Below, one piece after another: positions 34,432 through 46,460 of a DNA stretch of 64,000 nucleotides. Every line of letters begins with the position of its first letter. Within the stretch, counting starts at the first letter, position 1. This stretch comes from Chiua virens. Taxonomy: Eukaryota; Basidiomycota; Agaricomycetes; Boletales; Boletaceae. Below the pieces are notes generated by a model. The model was given only the letters and a program-made list of their open reading frames with translations. It was not told the origin of the DNA and searched no databases. The stretch is taken from positions 1,364,001 through 1,428,000 of the forward strand of contig JAHNUO010000006.1 of the NCBI GenBank assembly GCA_019787685.1, in the 5' to 3' direction. A program made the translations under genes and the position numbers.

Positions 34432-35030
34432 TTACTTTGTGTCGGACTTGCCAAGCTCTCGAAGGGCTTGTGTGACTGGGCCATTTGATTCAGCACCCGA
34501 CAGGCCATATTTCTTTTCACGGCCGCCGTAGTACCAGTAGTTGATAAACCGCACTCCTTGGATAGACTGAGCTATCGCATTGGTTGTGTGACATACGAAT
34601 AACAAGTAATTGCGAGGTTGCACTCGCCACGCTGTGATGGGAGTCAGTGACGGTTTCTTGTGGAGCGAATGACAGAATACTGACCAAAGCGCGTGAAGAC
34701 CACGCTTGAGAAGCGGAGTCAGTCTCGAGTACAGTACAACGGAAGTGAGACAGACGAGTAACACGCAAGGGTTGCAGTCATGGTACCGGATATGACTTCT
34801 TCATCCTTGCTCAGGTCAGCGATGGCAGCCAAGGGGAGACCAAAGTTGGCAACCTGGAAGAAGGGTTCAGTTGTACAATCAGCAAAAGGACAGGGAGACT
34901 GACTGGACCCCAGAAATGGGTGCCTAGATGAAGAAATGAGAAAGGTGAAATGCAGACGATGGATGGACTGACTGAAGAAGTATTCGCGGGCCGCTGGAGA
35001 CCTGACCCAGGTGAAGAAGGTGGAAGCCAT
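34432..35030 (-). CDS. MPC1: Mitochondrial pyruvate carrier subunit 1
   Basis: Exons from the start: 35030-34973, 34923-34904, 34853-34756, 34704-34685, 34631-34432; 131 residues. Inner-membrane protein forming the pyruvate carrier with Mpc2/Mpc3. Signatures: [59 protein letters not shown] and [20 protein letters not shown]. Exons 2 and 4 are both exactly 20 nt and both are needed to build conserved sequence (THFWGP and VVFTRF). The C-terminal 25 residues are Ser/Glu-rich and extend the animal length. Confidence 0.94.
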
Positions 35031-35378
35031 GACAAGAACGAACGACTCTCTAAACGATGAGAACAAAATGTAACATGTAGGTGTCACGTGACTCTACATT
35101 AATAACGGCCCGCCTGGCAGGATCATCATGGACACTCCGTGCTACGCGCTGGTAATGTTGGTAATGTGCTGTACGTGCAGCGAATGGACTGAGGAGGGAT
35201 TTAGTCTTCTCTGATCGCGGGCGCCTTGTGTCTCCGAGAATGGAAAGAATCCCGTACACGTTGTGTTGTTGGGCACAAGTTATGGACCTGCCAGCCATGT
35301 TCCTGCAGGCAGGCAGTTCTTTATCGCCGGGCTAATCTTCGCCCTTTCCTCCTTTCTCTTCTTATCCCCCTCATCCCA
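35031..35378. other. Divergent promoter region MPC1 / unknown gene
   Basis: About 350 bp between two divergent starts. No element identified. Confidence 0.4.
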
Positions 35379-36871
35379 ATGCACAACACATTCGCCCAAA
35401 ATCCCAACCCTGCTTATCCTTACTACGGCCAGCCTTATCATACCTATTTCCCCCCGGGGTACACCCAGCAAACTCAGCGTCCGTCCTTCCCCGTTCAACA
35501 ACCCCCTCGCAGCAGTCCATCTCACAGCACGTCACCCGACCCGTGGCCCCGCGAAAAAGTCGTGTTTCCGCAGCCCAATCCCCAACGCCAGTCTCCACCC
35601 AAGGAAACCCCCTTCATACCCCCCAATCCGGATACCTTCGATCCCGGTCATACCCCCAAACCCCGTCTCAAGCGTGCAGACACAGCCCGACCCAAGCCCG
35701 CCTCAGAGAAGCCACTCCTTAAGCCTGCACTAAAGAAAAATGGCATGAAGCGTTCAGACTCTGTCTCCGCCGTTCCCCTCGAGAGGACAAGGACTAACTC
35801 GAGTGCTCGCCAGCGGTTGGCACCATCCACTCGCACACGCACAAATTCCAACCCTTCTTTTCTGCCCGGTAATTTTTTTTATCCGGTTAACCTGCTGGAC
35901 TTCTCTGACCACCGCACCCCTTCCATGCCGTCACCCCTTTAGACCACATGTTCGTCTCGTTTCATGGCACCAATGAACTTCGTCTAGGAAATGTAGCATA
36001 CCAGGACACACTCGATGAAATAAAGGAGTACATCATGCCCATGTGGCCCCACGGTGTATCGAGCCAAATGATATCGCCCCTCTCCTGGCGTGTCACCTTC
36101 TCCAGAAACCCATGGAGTGCGACAGGTCCCGATGCTGTCATGTGAGTAGTACCATGCATACAACGTTGCACCTTGATGCTCACCCTTTTGTAGCGTAAAG
36201 CGGATGATCTCAGAATTATTTGCTTGCCTTCGTCGTCGCGTTCGTTTCTCTCCTTCATAGTGGAAGACAGTTGCCTAAACGCCCATTTACAACCAGGGAT
36301 TCCAATATCTAACTTCATTACATACCGGTTATACGGTAAGGTTTTGCATCTATTTTGATCATCTGACTGAAATGATGCCGTGGTTGGTTTAGTACCCTCA
36401 ACTTATATTTAGGGACATGTCAGAGGACACAGACTCCGACTTCTTCGTGGCCTACATGTCCAGATCGGGGCACAAAATGACCCTTGTCCGTCCACCACGC
36501 CGCGTTGGCGAACAACTCGGCCCTCGTCTGCGTACTGCTTGGCCGTTCAAGATAGCGGCACAAAGCGCAAGTGAAGCGGAGATTTACTCCATCGAACTCA
36601 AGCGCAACGCATTTGGAGGTTACTACTTCTCACGATTGTTTCTTGGCGATCTCTGATCACCACACTAACAGCACCGGAACTCGACAAGGACGTCTTTGCT
36701 TCTCACGCACTACAGGAGTTAAGCTTGCTTGGTTACAAACTCGAGGCCACAGTTTCCCTTCCTGGACCAGGCTTTTTGGGGTTTGGCGGAAAGAAAGAGG
36801 TTTGGGTTTTCCGCGGCACGCGGTCGCGCCACAGACCGGATTCGCGTAGTGCTGCGTCTGGACGCACATGA
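35379..36871 (+). CDS. Uncharacterised basidiomycete protein family
   Basis: Six exons: 35379-35868, 35943-36141, 36194-36239, 36297-36335, 36393-36618, 36672-36871; 399 residues. No known domain recognised. The first 165 residues are low complexity, Tyr/Pro/Gln-rich then basic with Ser-Asp repeats. The rest looks globular: FVSFHGTNELRLGNVAYQDTL, WRVTFSRNPWSATGPDAVM, VKRMISELFACLRRRGFQYLTSLHTG, DFFVAYMSRSGHKMTLVRPP, FKIAAQSASEAEIYSIELKR and LGYKLEATVSLPGPGFLGFGGKKEVWVF. I have the impression that this layout recurs in agaricomycete proteomes, in several copies, but that needs a search. The two small exons (46 and 39 nt) are supported by phase and by continuity of the sequence. Confidence 0.78.
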
Positions 36872-37011
36872 GACACTTTCCAGATGTGATTCTTGGAAAG
36901 TTTCCTTTGACAACGGCAGCAAGTCTGCATTGTACCAGTACAAAGGATTGGATCGCCATGGGCTTTACGACTATAATCTAGGAATGTGTACAATAGGGTG
37001 CCTGCCCGCTT

Positions 37012-39226
37012 TCAATCTGCTAAACCAGTCATCTCTTCCGCTCCAAGCGCAGCTCTCATGTTGAAAACACCGCCGGTGAACGAGCTCATGGCAGAGCCGT
37101 AAAAATACGATGCGTGTGCAAGTGTCACTTGCTCCACGAGACCTATGATATCTGAGAATAAGATCCCCCAACCAAATTCGTGGCGGTCCTCGATGGTCAC
37201 GAGATCTCGAAACATGATTGCTCCGTTCTTAGAGAAATAGGCCAACTTTTCGGGATCACTCTCGTCCGTCGCAATGAAAAACCTAGAGTCGTATGATCAT
37301 GGAGGGGGTGAATGTATGCAAACGACGACTCACTTGTCACCCTTCATTGGTGGTTCGCGGCGAAGTATCGACGGGTCAGGGGCAATGCCTGGGACAGAGT
37401 ACGCAGCGTGACGGTGTTCCGATTGAAGCAACTCCCGGCCTTCGTCGAGGTGCTGTTTGACTCGCTCGAGATGACCTTCATGCGTGTTGCCCCAGGCCCA
37501 ACCGGCTGAGACGACTACACAAAGGTAGGTCAACGTACAGCTCCAAATCCTCTTGTACTTACAATCTCCTCGACGGACGTGGGCGGCCATCCACTGCCGT
37601 CCATTGTTCATTCCAGAAATACGCAAATCCAATTTCCTGGCAAGCTCGTACACCCTGTCGAGAGGGACAACATGATGCAATACCAAGTCCTGGAACGACT
37701 CTTGCGTTGACCGAGTGGTAAAGCGCATTTGGCCCTGGAAAAGGTTGCGATTGTTCAGCTTCTATTAGCAAAAAAGCAAATATCCGGATACACACAGGTT
37801 TCCGGTAAAGATGCGTCTCGCCTGCAAGCACAACAACGTCTGCATCTATGTGACGGTAGTCTTCAACGAAACCGCGTATACTAGCCCTGTGCGCCACTTG
37901 TCGTTCGGGCATGACAACATGTTTGACAAAGTCCATCCCCGCGCTTCACCATACAAGTCAGAAATAGACAGCTAGGAGAAACAAGGTCGAACACTCACGC
38001 TCCGCCAAAGGTATACAGGACCTCCCAGCCGTACTGATTCAAGATACCTTCTATGGACTCGTCGCTCTCCAGGCTCGGAAAAGGAGAACCAACTGCCTCG
38101 GGTATTTGAATAGCCAAGTCCCCAACAGCCCTTCGTGCTTCGTCCCACTCGACTACATTCTTGTCGAGGAGTAAGCTTTTAAGAAGTCGAGCTGCGTCAC
38201 TGTCACGATCCTCCCAGTGGCTTGTCTGAACGATGTTCATATCCCCAGCCACCCAGCCACCCCGCTCCTTCACGATGTCAGGTATCGCATCGACACGCGT
38301 GACTCCATCCGGGTCGTACCAAGCGTTCTCGATCACAAAAAGAGTCGGTTGTCCGAGCGTATGGTCACTATGCGATGCAAAGGGGTCTGGGGAACGGTGA
38401 AATGCGCTGCGGTTCCAGTATCCACTCGTTGTTTCAACTGTCGAGGGTAGCCCAACGTATTTGAGATATTCCGCAGTGATGACGACTGGTTGGAACTGTC
38501 TCAATCGTGTGATATTGATCATCATTGAGATAGGTATTTGCCAACCCATTTGTTTCTCGACCGGAAGGTCGCGCCAGGTGTCCCAGCCTACTGCGTCCCC
38601 TTTGTTCACCATCGGCGCTTCATCTGCACAGACAGAACTGGAAGGGTATAAGGTATTATTGAGCATTATTGGAAGACCATAGAGTGACTCACTTGTCGTA
38701 TTCACACGAGCGAGCATACACAATGGAAGGAAGGATCAGCGTGCGATTCAACAACCTGGCTTGAAGCACAGAAGCTTCTATGATGTAGCGAACCTGGAAG
38801 AGTTGTAAGCATGGAAAGAAGATAAACCCACGGAAGAGAACTTACATTATTCCACCCTAACCCAAGGCTCCAGTCCCGTGTATAGAAGCCTTTGGTCTGC
38901 GAGATCATTGCCCTCAGCTCCTCCGTGGACAGATGTTCTTTTGTTAAATATGCGTGGCTTAAATTGTCTAGGACGAGCTCTGACGTAGTGGAGTTGACCG
39001 GAGCTATCAAATCCTCCCGAGATATCTCGGGGGAGACACTATCTGACGTGAAGACAAGTTGGAGATCAAAGGTTCGAGCGGCACCAACGACGATCACCAC
39101 GGCGAAAATGAATAGGACAATAAAGATATTACCCCTCCGCGTAAGAGTATGTTTGATAGGTCGAAGGCTGCTCCCATCTAGTGAGGGTAGTAGCGGGGAA
39201 TAACGAGCGTTGGCGGTTGGCCACAT
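37012..39226 (-). CDS. O-fucosyltransferase-like glycosyltransferase, type II membrane protein
   Basis: Exons from the start: 39226-38846, 38793-38693, 38637-37999, 37943-37796, 37734-37563, 37514-37334, 37282-37012; 630 residues. A signal anchor near residue 40 (GNIFIVLFIFAVVIVVGAA) gives Golgi-type topology. The luminal part has GLGWNNVRYIIEASVLQARLL near 135, a donor-binding motif MAAHVRRGDF and FFIATDESDPEKLAYF, the pattern of the GDP-fucose O-fucosyltransferase (GT-B) superfamily, and ends with YGSAMSSFTGGVFNMRAALG. Fungal members are largely uncharacterised; the true donor sugar is unknown. Convergent with the preceding unknown-family gene, stops 140 bp apart. Confidence 0.82.
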
Positions 39227-39605
39227 GGTGGCAACAAGAACCGAAGTAAGAAAAGAAAAGACAGCCCACCGGGAGCTTGGAGCTTGGAAGGAGATTAGGA
39301 AGAACAAGAAGCGTGCTGGGTTGTCGTGGAAGTTCTTATTATCTGGAAGTGAAACCTCAACAAACAGTAATTCGAAAGTGATATTCCAAAAATTCTTACC
39401 TATGCTTGATCAAATCCAACGGATACCCATACAAGTTAACATTCGCATGCAGGCACAGATGGGAAGGAATCCAAAGTTCCGTTGGTCATTTCATGTTAAG
39501 ATCTGACGTTACATAATCCTAGTAGTGGGAATCCCGTTGGCATGGCCCCAGGTGAATCCAATGAATCTGATTGGCTTTCCGTCTGCTCTTGGATTCAACC
39601 ACTTT
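39227..39605. other. Intergenic stretch
   Basis: About 380 bp between the glycosyltransferase start and the IPP isomerase stop. Probably the glycosyltransferase promoter; nothing specific seen. Confidence 0.45.
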
Positions 39606-40513
39606 CTATGCCATCTTGATGACCCGAGAGCCGTCAACAACACCAGCGAGGCGCTTAGCGTCTACGCGTCCGTTTTCCCTCTTTCGTTCAAGTAGCTCGT
39701 CCCACCAACCAAATAGAAAGTCCCGGGCAATGAGCTTGAACCACGGTGTGAAGGAGTTGGCTATGAGAATGGTCGGTAATCACTCGACCGGTAAATCAGA
39801 TGCAACGCACAAGGATTGTCAAACATGCTTTGTAGCTCCGCCTTGTCCACCCACTTGTGATCGCGAATCTCGTTCTTATTCGGAGTCACAGTAACATCTG
39901 ATGTTATGAACAAGATGTAATCAACTGCAACCAGATGCTATCAACAGAACATTTATCCCAAAACACTACACTCACCTTCGTGTTCACCCCACATTCCATT
40001 CGACGGCGCAAGATAGTGAATTCGAGTGAGGTACTGGAATTGGTGGATGGGCGTCTGACTGCGAGGGATGCCGAGTTCGTGTTCCAGCTTCCTCGAGGCA
40101 GCCACGCGGACGCCACGTTGGTCTTGTTCGATCTTCTCCTCCTCAAAATCATCCAGAGGATGAGAGCAGCAAGTGTTGGTCCACATGTCGGGGAATGTGA
40201 TCTTCTCGCTCGCACGTTGTTGAAGGAGAAGCTTTCCATCTGACGGCCGGAAGACGAACGCAGAGAAAGCGCGATGGAGCAAGCCTTTGTTGATGTTTTC
40301 CATCAAGTGACCTGGGTTGAAAGGGTCATGATGTGTCAGCGGTGAAAGATGATTTGGCGTACATGTCTTCTTGTCGGCGGCACCAATGGCGTTGTCCTGT
40401 TCGTCAACGAGGATGCACCGTTCATCCATGAGACGTGACTGTTCTGGGTCATAGTTCTTGAGATCAATGCTAGCGAGTGCAGCGCGAGCAGCGAGGACCG
40501 CAGGGGAAGACAT
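39606..40513 (-). CDS. IDI1: Isopentenyl-diphosphate delta-isomerase (type I, Nudix)
   Basis: Exons from the start: 40513-40363, 40311-39976, 39924-39811, 39760-39606; 251 residues. Interconverts isopentenyl and dimethylallyl diphosphate in the mevalonate pathway. Motifs: [57 protein letters not shown] with the catalytic Cys, the Nudix-type block [12 protein letters not shown], and [19 protein letters not shown] with the second catalytic Glu. C-terminal [19 protein letters not shown] is also conserved. All junctions GT-AG. The start ATG fits the short cytosolic form. Confidence 0.95.
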
Positions 40514-40975
40514 TGTTCCTTTATCGGATCCCAAAAACAGGTGCTGGGTCTTTATGATGTTGGCAGGCGCGATAAATAACTGCTTGATCGGGAAATAATG
40601 CGATGGGCGAGCCGCCAGAGCCTGATGAGTGGGGAGGAACGTTACCCCTCTGGCCAGCATTGAGTATCTACCCACGCGGCGCGTCAGCGCAGTTATATAA
40701 ATCCGTTATGACGAACAATTGAACGTTTCGAATGCCGGAACGTGCTCCATGATGCCGTTCTCTTTTTGCTTTCTCCATCCACTGGGGACCAAATTATGTC
40801 CGGAAATCCGATCCTCCCAGAGTGGCAATATTATCGGCTCATCTCAAACCTGCTGACAGGTACTATCGGACAAGACACTTAGTAGATCGATTCACATCGA
40901 TCGGTAAACTTTCGTGGGGACAAAAAACACGAGTACAACTTCCGGGAATAGTACATCGGAATTTTTCTACATCTC
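40514..40975. other. Intergenic stretch
   Basis: About 460 bp between the IPP isomerase start and the kleisin stop. It contains the IDI1 promoter; no element is obvious. Confidence 0.45.
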
Positions 40976-43900
40976 CTATATGATGCGGATGTCAATTCGT
41001 CCGTATGGTTCCCCTTGGTTCACCCGCATGAGGTCCTTCGTCGCAAGAACTAAATATGTAGTTCGGATTATATAACCTGACTTGTGGCAGATAAGATGAC
41101 GAACACTCACCAAGACAATGGTACAGCGCGGCAGCCGCGACTCGTGCAGTGCTGGTTGCCCTCGGAACGACATCATCGAATGCGAGATATTGAGTAGTAC
41201 TTGGAAGGGACTTATATTGCATTTTTGCGTACCTGAGACAAAGTCAGGTCACAGCATCTCATAGTTATATGCATCGACAAACTCTAGGAAATTGTGCGAG
41301 TTCTTCTCGAGAGCTACACGACTGGCCTCGGACTGCAGCGACTCGCCGATGTCGTTATTTCCAGGAACTGTAGGCAGATTTTGGTGAGCACAGGCGCTAT
41401 TTAATGCATGGCGCACCATCAAACACGAAATCGTCGTCGCTCTGGACCACGCGTGAAATCACTGCCGGCGATCCTATACCGGCCTGAAGATTTCCAGGGA
41501 AGCTCGGCAGAGAACTACCCCTTCGGCTGGCGGAACTTCCCCGAAGGCGAGCATCTGCTTGCTCAACACACATCCGATCACCACTCAGTAGTTGCATTTC
41601 TCCTGCGCGGGCAGAAATGGAAGAGCTGCCACCCGCCATATCCCACGGAAAGAGAGCACTGCGTTGCGAATGAAAGGTATTCGATGGTACATCGACCCCA
41701 AAATTGTCGTCGAAAGCGGGTGGTGACTGAGAAACACGACGAGCTTGTCCGGGCTCCTGGAACGAGGTCAAAACATCTCATCAGAAGTAAAAAAACATCA
41801 ATGTAACCTCTGATGAGCGCAGATATTTTGTATTGGGGGTGTACTCATCGACGTCCCCCCAGTTCGCTGTGGTGAAACATAATCAGTACCAGGACGCCAG
41901 TCCCGCATACATCAGACCTTCTATGTCATAGTTAAAGTCAGCCATTTCACCGCCATCAATCAGTACATGAGCCTTCCGATCTGTGCGCCAGTCTCCAGTG
42001 GACATCACTGATTTGTCTCCTACGTCTCCTGGACGTGACTTTATTGGAGTGATTGATATTTTCCGACGCTTCTGAGGGGGAGCACGATCTTACGAACAGT
42101 TAAGCAGTGTATGTGCACCCAAAATATGTATTACCCGAATGGTATGAATCCACTAAGAGACCACAGCGGGCCTCGACGTGTGCCTTGAAGTGATCAACCC
42201 AGAACTCGGCCAGTTCTTTAGCATGTACTACAGGAGTTCAGCTTCGCATTGTAACCGGCCTTTAACGGCTTACCGCTGCCAGGAGCATCCCAAAGTAACG
42301 TGCGAATCTGTTCAGCTTGTTCTTTTTCGAATCTCTTGATCTCTAATTCGCATCGGATAACGTTCTGCTTGTCCAGATAATACATGCGAGTAGCCTTCAT
42401 ACGAACGGGAATTGTGAGAACGAATGAGCTGAATTGTTTGTGCTCACCTTCAGTTCCTCATCGGTGAGCTCTGTCCTGACGTCCAGTACGAGTCTCGCAC
42501 GTTTGTTCTTCCTTGACGTGGCTCGTTTCTCCTCTGGGGGCGCTGGACCACCCGCACACACATCCTGTACAGTGTTCTCGTCAGGCGGAGAACGTGGGTT
42601 AGGAACGACGGCTTGAAAATCAGTCGACATTGTAGTGCCGACGAGGGAAGGCGAAGGTTGAGGTTCAACTGCGCTCCCAGGTGAGTTTCTGACTTCGAAT
42701 GCGAGGTATGCAACTCCTGTACCTGTCTCGACGATCGTATTTTGGATCAAGTTTATTGAGCTATGTGGTTGAGGACTCTGCGCAACGTGGACGGGGTCAT
42801 CAAATCCTGTTACTCCATCAAACTCTCCGGTGTCAAAATGTATATCAAACGCTTCTTGAGGCTGCGGAAGGTTCCTTCCTGGTGTCAGTTTTAGTCAGAA
42901 GGACTGAAGAGAGAGTTACTCTGCAACGTTCTCATCGGTCAGATTGACCCCCCATCCTTCTCCTAGCTCTCGGACAAGATCGTCCCCGACCCCCTCTCCA
43001 ATATCCAATCCATCAAATGTATCATCAAATGCAAAACCTCCAATCTGAGAAGACGAATGCATTGTCGCTCCGTTTCCTCCAAAAGATGCATCAAATGAAC
43101 TGGTAAGTAAAAAATTGTGGGTCTCGGGTAGAGTGCAGGCGGTCGCACGGAGAACTTCCAAATTGGAAGTTTTGGCCTTTCGTTTCGTTTTTGCCGCTGT
43201 GGGGTGATACTCGTCTTCCGCCTCGTCTTCCGCACTATCGTGGCCTGTTATTACGAATGATCAGGGACGTGGGCGAAGTGTCTAACTTGCAAGACAAACC
43301 TTCAGGGTTCAGGTATTCATCCCAGTTCTGAAGAGAGTCGCTAGGACTCGCGCGCATAGAGTCTGACAAGTCACCTACCGTAATCATAGCATCAAATTCC
43401 AAGGAGAAGGCGGCCCTTGGATCGGCTCGCAGAGTCACCGCGGACGATCTAAGGGATAATATCACAATCTGATCTACGCATACAGAGTCAAGACAAACTT
43501 TACGCTGGGCTGTGCCATTTGCAGTTGGCCTTCTGAAGATGTCAATGACCGAAATTCGTGTTCGACTCGTTTAAGAGAGTTAAAACATGTTGTGACATCT
43601 GACACAAAAATCTCCTGTTTTACTGACCAACGGTTAGTTAGATGTGCGGTCATTCTGGATACCTTACTTCTATAGACGCTGGAAATACGAGAGTAAGGGA
43701 TAGTCAAGAGGGTGTCGCCAAGGACGGTTACCCACCGAGCAGCACCAACCAATAAGTTGGAAGAGAGGCGAAGAGCAAGGGGTTCCGCCGGGGTGGCGAT
43801 CAGTCGACACAACTGGGAGATGTCGGCGGTCATGACAGAGCGCTTGGGTAATTTCTTAAAAGCGGATTTGGACCCGAGGGTAGCAGCGAGCCTGCGCATA

Positions 43901-44002
43901 GAGCGATGAGTACTACCCCGAGCAGACCGGATGAAATGGATACTACCAGAGAAGACCAAACCCGCTGTCTCTCTTTGACAGGAGGTCCGGAGAGAAAAAC
44001 AT
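40976..44002 (-). CDS. REC8: Rec8/Rad21-type cohesin kleisin (probably meiotic Rec8)
   Basis: Fifteen exons from the start: 44002-43947, 43891-43736, 43678-43668, 43622-43499, 43448-43300, 43244-42920, 42874-42448, 42394-42274, 42227-42135, 42088-41918, 41866-41808, 41756-41417, 41367-41283, 41232-41111, 41049-40976; 770 residues. The N-terminal SMC3-binding domain begins MFFSPDLLSKRDSGFGLLWLAATLG, with LRLSSNLLVGAARVY and DVTTCFNSLKRV. A long acidic middle region (FDDTFDGLDIGEGVGDDLV, TELTDEELK) is followed by the SMC1-binding winged helix: NSHNFLEYAKMQYKSLPS, RVAAAALYHCLVLATKDLMRV and a terminus in IRII. Kleisins close the cohesin ring. The diverged N-terminus suggests Rec8 rather than mitotic Rad21, but Rad21 is not excluded. 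Exon 3 is only 11 nt. Confidence 0.85.
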
Positions 44003-44168
44003 GGTGACTTGGGGGAAATCAGGAGAAAGGGTAGAAAATGAAGAACGCACAGGGCGGATTTATAACGAGTCGGGATCGTCAGCGAGGGAAGTAATCGAGA
44101 AGTCATGATAATGGGAAATGCCACTTAATTGGAAGCAGAAGCTCGATATATTCCAAATACTGCCAATC

Positions 44169-46294
44169 TCATACCGTTATCCATCGTCCCCCGTCTGATT
44201 CGGACCCAACTAGTCTTGCGAACAACTCGTCACGGTTCCCTACCCAGTGGAACTTGTCCTCTCTCGCCTCCCCCTCCGTCGACCCCTCTGGTATCCATGT
44301 CACAGTGATGCCTTTCATAAGGCCAGACCTCCTCACTCCACGAAGTCGCTCACGTGGAATCACCAGCTTGGCATGAGTCTTCGTCAGGGTGGTAAAAAAC
44401 AACGTGGAAGACGTCAACGTGATCAGTCCTGGTGAAGAAGCGTACTGCGCCAAGAACGCTAGCCATACAAAACAAACAAACAAAATGTCGTTCGGTGCAG
44501 CATATGACACGTGAAAGAAAGGCAACATACTGTTTGCATCCTCGGTTTCTAGGCGGTACATTGAAGCAGTTTCCGCAACGACCTGGTCTTGCGAGGTCTG
44601 CAATACGACTGAGCCAGCGTTGACACCGACGTCCATGATAAACTACGCACGCGGACCGACACGATTCGCTTGCTATCCTCCACAAAAGCCTTGCCCCGGA
44701 CAACCCGTTCACTCCACTTTTTCCAATTCACAACATCGTCCCCAGACGACTCTCCAGAGAGCGTGCGCGTGTCGTCGGGCGTGCTTGTAGAGGCATCAGA
44801 TATGTGGCGTGGTTCAAGTTGTTGCCTCAGCGAAGTGACATCCACGTCTTGCCCCGTTGCAATACGTTTGGTGATCATTTCCATCGCATAATCAGCATCC
44901 GTCGGTGCGTCTCTGAACAGCAACAATGCTCTACAAAGCAGGAATGAGCCGCGCTGCAGCGTTGCAATCAATTGGACTTGCCGTATTCTATCCTCTCGCG
45001 GAAGAGCTGCGACGACAGGTGTAACATGCCAAAATAGCATGCCACCAATGCAATAAATACTTTTAGCGATCAATTGTGCCGGGAGAATAAAGGTCCCAAT
45101 TCCAATGATGATCAATAACTTGTTATGCAATGAGCGCGCAACAGATGCAATAAATCATCGGCAACTTACAAGCAAATAGCGGCGGGATACGTTTTCCCGA
45201 CGCCAGGTAAAGATACTGTACACCATTCGGATTGAGAACGCTCCAGTTTCGTCAAGGGACAAAGATTACTTTTTGATCCTCTCATGAAGATCTGCCAGTT
45301 CACTCAGTAACTGTAACAAGTCACGCTTCAAATTTTCTTCCTCGTCGGTTTCGTCCGAGCGAATAGATGCAACTGCAGGGCCTTCAGAATTCCCTTTCAG
45401 ATCTTATTGCTCATTTACGCGACATCGCTTACCTTTCCCCCCCGATCTGTATAGCTTGAAGAGCCTCCATATATCGATGGGTCCAAGTGTCGTGGCTGTA
45501 AGGCGCTGTTGAAGGGCCTCGCCAAACTTGAGTGCTTGCGCAGTCTCTTCACGTCGCTTCTGTAGTTCTCTCAGGGTGGGGTAAGTCGTTAGACGACGTC
45601 GGAGAAGACCGAACACCATCCGAAATATAACAGCAGAGAGAAGCAAGTCGTGGAACCACAGGAACCAGAATATCTAGAGGTACTTGAGAAACGACAAAAC
45701 ATCCTTGGAATTTGAAACCGAAGCACTTACTATGCAATGCCTCAAACTACGTTGGAAATCTTTCCACAGAGCTAACCGGGCTAAATCTAATAGGAACACC
45801 TGGTATAGTGGAAACGCTGCCAAGTAAAGTCTCTGGGTGGTTAGCGTCAAGCGTTTGAGGGTGAACGCGGGTGTGACACTTGTCGCTGGCGGTAAATGTG
45901 GTAAAAGGTAATTCTATTTTTCTGAGATAAAGAAAGACCTGAAGATATGCGATGACTCACATGCGCAATATGTTGTGAAAGTGAGTGATTAGGCGGAAGA
46001 CGGGGTAGAGCAGTCAGAATGCTTTGCTCTGTTGCGGAAGCAGAACTGTCTACTCTATTGGACTCCGTACCAGTCGTACTGGATGACAGCCTAACTTCTC
46101 TGACATACTAAGACGAAGTTTGTGGTAGTGCTGTGACATTTTGAAGTGGAACGTACTGCGGAGAATGAAGACAGGAATCTCTCAACTTCTTCATCATCAT
46201 ATAGTTGACGCAATTGAGCTTCAGATAGTGCCGGAGGGTCCTGGTCCTGAGGCGGATATGTACTAAGGGGGCCTTGTAGGCTGAGCTCGGACAT
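44169..46294 (-). CDS. GRAMD4-like membrane protein with C-terminal GRAM/PH-like domain
   Basis: Ten exons from the start: 46294-46157, 46107-45961, 45913-45731, 45673-45433, 45381-45270, 45215-45170, 45118-44982, 44930-44651, 44597-44531, 44458-44169; 546 residues. Acidic N-terminus, a first hydrophobic segment (FWFLWFHDLLLSAVIFRMVFG), a helical region (LRELQKRREETAQALKFG ... LLSELADLHERIKNIF), a hydrophobic hairpin RRYLLLLIIIGIGTFILPAQLIAKSIY, then a linker and a C-terminal GRAM-like domain SSPGLITLTSSTLFFTTL ... FHWVGNRDELFARL. The layout matches GRAMD4-type proteins of ER and mitochondrial membranes. Intron 44931-44981 is read as GC-AG (GCAAGT donor). The intron 44598-44650 donor is the least certain junction. 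Confidence 0.78.
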
Positions 46295-46385
46295 ATTTGC
46301 ACAGGTGGCTTTGCCATCAGGACGGCTCAGTCCACTGGCACGACTCCACGACGGTGGCAGTGATGAGTCTTAGATCATGTGACTG

Positions 46386-46391
46386 ACGCGT
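46386..46391. promoter_or_regulatory. MluI cell-cycle box (ACGCGT) upstream of INCENP
   Basis: ACGCGT lies about 70 bp before the INCENP ATG in the 166-bp divergent promoter shared with the GRAM-domain gene. Cell-cycle control of INCENP would make sense, but one hexamer is weak evidence. Confidence 0.3.
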
Positions 46392-46460
46392 CTGCCACTG
46401 CGACCTGCCAGTGAGTCCCAGCGTCACAACCACGCGCAAGCTCGCAAGCACGCCGCGACC

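Noticed and set aside
41866..41917. Apparent double frameshift in the Rec8-type gene
   Set aside because: A 51-nt GT-AG intron (41867-41917) restores the frame and gives DFNYDIEANWGDVDEY.
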